Shown in pieces: positions 60,313 to 64,000 of a stretch of DNA of 64,000 nucleotides. A program made the translations under genes and the position numbers. The stretch lies in assembly GCF_000002075.1 (NCBI RefSeq), contig NW_004797353.1:760353-824352 (forward strand), written 5' to 3'. A model generated the notes under the pieces. It ran no database searches. It was not told where the DNA came from and worked only from the letters and a program-made list of their open reading frames with translations. Every line of letters starts with the position of its first letter. Position 1 is the first letter of the stretch. Source of the DNA: Aplysia californica (taxonomy: Eukaryota; Mollusca; Gastropoda; Aplysiida; Aplysiidae).

Positions 60313-61640
60313 GTGTATACAGACCCGGTAACCGGGATTACAAAGTCACGAAGTATACAGACCTGGTAGTGGAAATCTTTTGTGATTTCGGAAAGTTTCA
60401 GCGCCCAGACCCGGTATAGTGTGTGTGTGTGTGTGTGAGAGAGAGAGACAGAGAGGGAGAGAGAGAGATAGAGGAGGGGGTAGAGAACAGAGGGAAGTGA
60501 TAGCAAATATCACATGCCCCAGTTGATAGGAGGGAACGATAGCAAGATAGAGTGGGAAAGTAGTTGGGGGAGAAAGAAAGACAGAGACAAACAAAGAGAA
60601 AGAGAAGACGAGCGATACATAGAGAGAGAGAGAGAGGCAGGCAAAAAAGAGGGGAGAGAGACAGAGAAATAGAGAGGGTGACTCCTCGATTGAAATTATG
60701 ACATCGTTCTTTTCTTCAAATTATTTAATTGATTCCTCCATCTCCAAAACGGAGGAAAAATGATGGTTCATTGAAAAGACATTCGCAATCTTCATTTAGA
60801 TCTAGGCCTCGGAACTAGATCTATGATTTATGTCAGTCTGTCTACTGTCTAGATCTAGGCCAAGAGGGCGCTGAAACTTTCCGAAATCACAAAATAGGCT
60901 TGGGCAGAATTGAAAAAAAAACCGACTTTCAAGTCTTATGTCCTAACACCTTGAGACCCGCAAGTCTCAAGCCCAGTTTCATGTCCAGGGGACATTTAAT
61001 AAAGTACAGTGGAACTCGGATTCAACGAGGTCGCCGGGCCTGGCCTAAAATCTCGTTGAATCCAAGTCTTCGTTATAGCAAACACGGGATAATTACAGGC
61101 ACTGAGCAAGTAATGTATAAAGAGAAGTCACAAGTAGTGTCTGACATTCCTGCATATTTTTATGAGCTGTGTTAAAAAAAGACCGATTCGTTCAAATGCA
61201 CACCTGGGTCATCTCAATTGTTTGCCAAAAGGTTGTGTTGCTGTGTAGAGCCTAGCATAGAGCTACTTTTGATTCCATAGACCAGCGCACAATTCATTAC
61301 GTAGATCTACGTCAAGACTAGCTTATCATTGTAATAATGATCAGTTGCAGAGGGGGATAAAGACTGACATTCATCGCTAGTGCTCCCCCCTCCCCGACAC
61401 GCACACACAGCCACATGCCAACAACACATGTGTTAGTATGAAAAAAGGCCGCTGATTGGTCGTATGCAATCGGCTTTACTAAGTGAATAATGGTTCATGA
61501 TGAGAATTTCAAGTCTCAAGTCCAAGTCCTGCCCAGGCCTATCACAAAAGATTTCCCCTACCTGGCCTGCAGCCTACATCTCTAGATCTAGATTATCTAG
61601 ACTTCGTGACTTTGTTCCCTGTTACCGCGTCTGTATACAC
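60313..61640. mobile_element. Inverted-repeat element E, copy B
   Basis: Outer terminal repeats of about 40 bp: GTGTATACAGACCCGGTAAC on the left and its mirror ending at 61640; inner repeat TTTGTGATTTCGGAAAGTTT (60379) against 60867-60894. The middle matches copy A (CCCCAGTTGATAGGAGGGAA). It carries the hAT insert at 60895. Confidence 0.65.
60895..61541. mobile_element. hAT-type element nested in inverted-repeat element copy B
   Basis: Ends TAGGCTTGGGCAGAATTG and (reverse complement) TAGGCCTGGGCAGGACTTGG; perfect 8-bp duplication TCACAAAA (60887-60894, 61542-61549). Inside near 61011 is a pogo-like end, CAGTGGAACTCGGATTCAAC. Confidence 0.8.
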
Positions 61641-62702
61641 TCCCTCTATTATTTTCGTTCCCATCCACATGCGGTAAGCCACCTAAGGACCTAGGTGATT
61701 TTATCGGCCTGCGAGAGGTCATGGGGGGAGTCCTCGCTTCATGCCCACACCGGGGTGGGAGCTATTCTCATCGGGGGTGGGGGGGGGGGGGTGTGTGAGA
61801 ATAGAGAGACATGGGTTAGGCTATATTATACTCCGTATATTATATCAGCAGGTGGCGGCCTATAAATAACCTGCCAAATAACCTTACAGTAATAACAGGG
61901 AAGTAGCCCATTAGACCAGTTTGGTGACTGACCTTAATGAATATTACATGACATTTGGAGCCCTTACTTCTTTTAACAATTCATGGAAGCGTTTCAGTCT
62001 GAGTGATCTACTTGTTTGTACACACAACACCTCGCCGCAAACAACTTTTTAGACCTTGCGCGAGATGCCCTAATAAACAAGCTTTTGCAACAGGAGTCAT
62101 TTCCCTTGCCTAACTAGATCTAGACCTAAATTTCCGTTCGTACTAATAATGTGACCAAATCCTAAACATAACAAAGATCTTGATATAGTATTTGTAGTAA
62201 TAGAGATCTAATAAACGTTTTGGATATTTTGTTTATGCCTAATACAACTAAATCTAGATCTAGCCGTTATTTGCGTTTGAGATACCCTTGCTTTTTTCAA
62301 CTCACCTGTTTCCAGTCATCTGCGAAACTTCACTTTGACTTAGATTATGATTCATATCCCGTTATTAGCCGAGGTTGCTGTTTTTCTTCCCTGTATTAGA
62401 TACGCTTACTTCCTTGTGAATATTATGAAATGATTCCAAATGTTCTCACATAGAAATTTCTGGTTACAATCTCATCAACGATAGATTAATGTCTGCTTCC
62501 TTGTCTTTTATAAAGAGCGTGCAGTACTTGACAGTTACGGTTTTTGTCATGTCAACCATGATGAAAGCAGGCGCGTTATTGCCTCAGCTTGTTTGCCTTG
62601 AATACATTGATAAAAGACGGAACCGGTTGTTATCTATCGACGTCTATCAAGGAGCTTAGAACTACTTTTAATCTCCTCGACCCGCAAATTTGTTTAATTG
62701 TT

Positions 62703-62706
<4 letters not shown>

Positions 62707-62770
<64 letters not shown>
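62707..62770. repeat. (GT)n microsatellite
   Basis: About 32 GT units. Confidence 0.95.
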
Positions 62771-62773
<3 letters not shown>

Positions 62774-63047
62774 AGAATTCCCCACTACACACGTAAAGAT
62801 ACAATTATAGCTCTGAGGCTAAGGTACCTTTTCCTTGACACAATTGTTAAGGCTTACGTTTAGCTGAACGGCTCGGTGCACCCGTTTTCTTCCTAGTCTC
62901 AGTCCCACATCTTGGTTTCGCTTCTCGTTATCGTCCCACTTTCGTCAGCCACGATTTGACCCGTTTCCGTCCCACATCTTCGGTTCACTACCTACTTGTG
63001 TTCGTCCCACATTTGCAATAATGTTACCGATTACCCTTCGACACCTT

Positions 63048-63052
<5 letters not shown>

Positions 63053-63102
<50 letters not shown>
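63053..63102. repeat. (CT)n microsatellite
   Basis: About 25 CT units. Confidence 0.95.
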
Positions 63103-63103
<1 letters not shown>

Positions 63104-63237
63104 TCAGCCTATCTTTAATTTTTAGCGTTTTGCCCATTTTGGTCGTCACGAACATTTTTGAGTCTCATATTATGTTTCAATCACAGAATTCTGCACTAAG
63201 TGTAGAATTCTGTGGTTTCAATTTAGTAGCATTCAGG

Positions 63238-63737
63238 GGAGCTCTCATGGCCTAGAGGGGAAAATGTTTGCCTCTCATTCAAAGGTCCCGGGTTCGAATC
63301 CGGGTAGAGACCGAACAAATTTCTTCTCTAAATTTGTCTCCTATCACCTCCTTTCCTGCAATATGTTCTTTCGTCTGCTTTCGTCTCTACTTTCTGCCCC
63401 CACCCCCTCACCTCCTTTGCTCCCTTCTCTGGGCTCTAACTCTTTCTGCACCCTTTCTACTGCTACTCCTTTGCTTCTTCTTACAGCTGTGTTTCAGCCA
63501 CACCCCTGATCTTCTGGTAGGAAAGATAAAAATTTAGCCTTCTCGAACAAGGGCGAAAAATCTCGGAGGTCCCATGTACAAGTTGCGCACGTTAAAGATC
63601 CCTTGGTGGTGTAAAATCAATAATAGTAGGCTTCGGCCGCCACCCGCGCAAAATTCAAAATTTCCTACCAGCTGTAAATATTTGATGTGCCCCACGCGCT
63701 CATATGACCATACGTAGTTGCGAGTGCCGCAAAACAC
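63238..63737 (+). mobile_element. Long tRNA-headed SINE, family B
   Basis: Cleaner copy of the 51843 element. The head has an intact B box (GGGTTCGAATCCGGG) and an A-box-like TCATGGCCTAGAGG. The same pyrimidine-rich body follows, and the tail is CTCATATGACCATACGTAGT. About 500 bp. Confidence 0.7.
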
Positions 63738-64000
63738 CCCCCCCCCTCCCCCCAAAAGCGCTCTTTGTTACATTTCTTTTTTCAAAATCGCGAAAATCAC
63801 GAATTCAATTCTTGCGCGAAAAACAACAAAACAACAACAACAATAACATCATCAACAACAGCAAAAAAAGAAAAAAGAAAACAAACCATGGTCAAAGATA
63901 CTATACCCTAGGGTATACCAATAATTATAAATTACAGTCTTTGGGATGTGCTATATTTGCCCTGGTGTCTATTAATAGAATGACCTTGTACTTAAGTGTA

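Larger units (their letters stand above)
61650..63237. other. No gene seen
   Basis: Holds AGATCT-type repeats, GT and CT runs, a GTGAGAATAG motif near 61795 and a palindrome at 63182-63214. A minus-strand donor-like site lies near 62306. Confidence 0.3.

Overview
The window is animal nuclear DNA dominated by transposable elements. The best fit is a lophotrochozoan, probably a gastropod mollusc. The evidence is intron-split genes with GT-AG splice sites, an exon set recognisable as RECQL4, long simple-sequence runs (GT, CT, AT, TAG, poly-G), many LINE fragments of metazoan clades, and a retroposon 3' tail (tatgcagttgcgagcgccgt) that I associate with gastropod genomes from memory. The species cannot be named from sequence alone. 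No prokaryotic gene, LTR element or CRISPR array was recognised.

Layout. 1-27 kb is repeats only: a CR1/L2/Rex1-type LINE (1.8-4.6 kb), three tRNA-like SINE pieces, MITEs, a second LINE carrying a nested retroposon (9.3-12.2 kb), a third LINE on the minus strand (13.7-14.8 kb), an assembly gap (16681-17511), a 227-bp tandem repeat with ETS/YY1-like motifs (19.2-19.8 kb), a decayed THAP domain (20.0-20.3 kb), a hAT-type element with a perfect 8-bp target duplication (22224-22828), and a four-level nest of inverted repeats (23.2-25.0 kb).

27.4-52.6 kb holds the 5' half of RECQL4 on the plus strand. Nine exons with fully consistent phases, plus a tenth candidate, encode the Sld2-like N-terminus, a long Ser-rich linker, the conserved basic segment and a CCHC zinc knuckle. 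No helicase exon is visible. The introns carry a hAT element with an internal duplication, MITEs, two full retroposons with target duplications, an REL-endonuclease LINE with a perfect 229-bp duplication, and a Nimb/I-like LINE.

53-64 kb contains a Tc1/mariner/pogo-type element with a LINE fragment inside, a third copy of the MITE seen at 0.4 and 6.6 kb, and on the minus strand a small gene for an 84-residue membrane protein of STMP1/DUF4535 type with a probable upstream noncoding exon. It ends with a second copy of the inverted-repeat element, again carrying a hAT insertion, and a tRNA-headed SINE.

The two host genes have unrelated roles: RECQL4 in replication initiation and genome maintenance, the STMP1-like protein probably in the mitochondrial inner membrane. 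The main interest is the repeat biology: a shared LINE/SINE 3' tail, nested transposons with readable target duplications, and repeat units that seem to derive from transposon ends.
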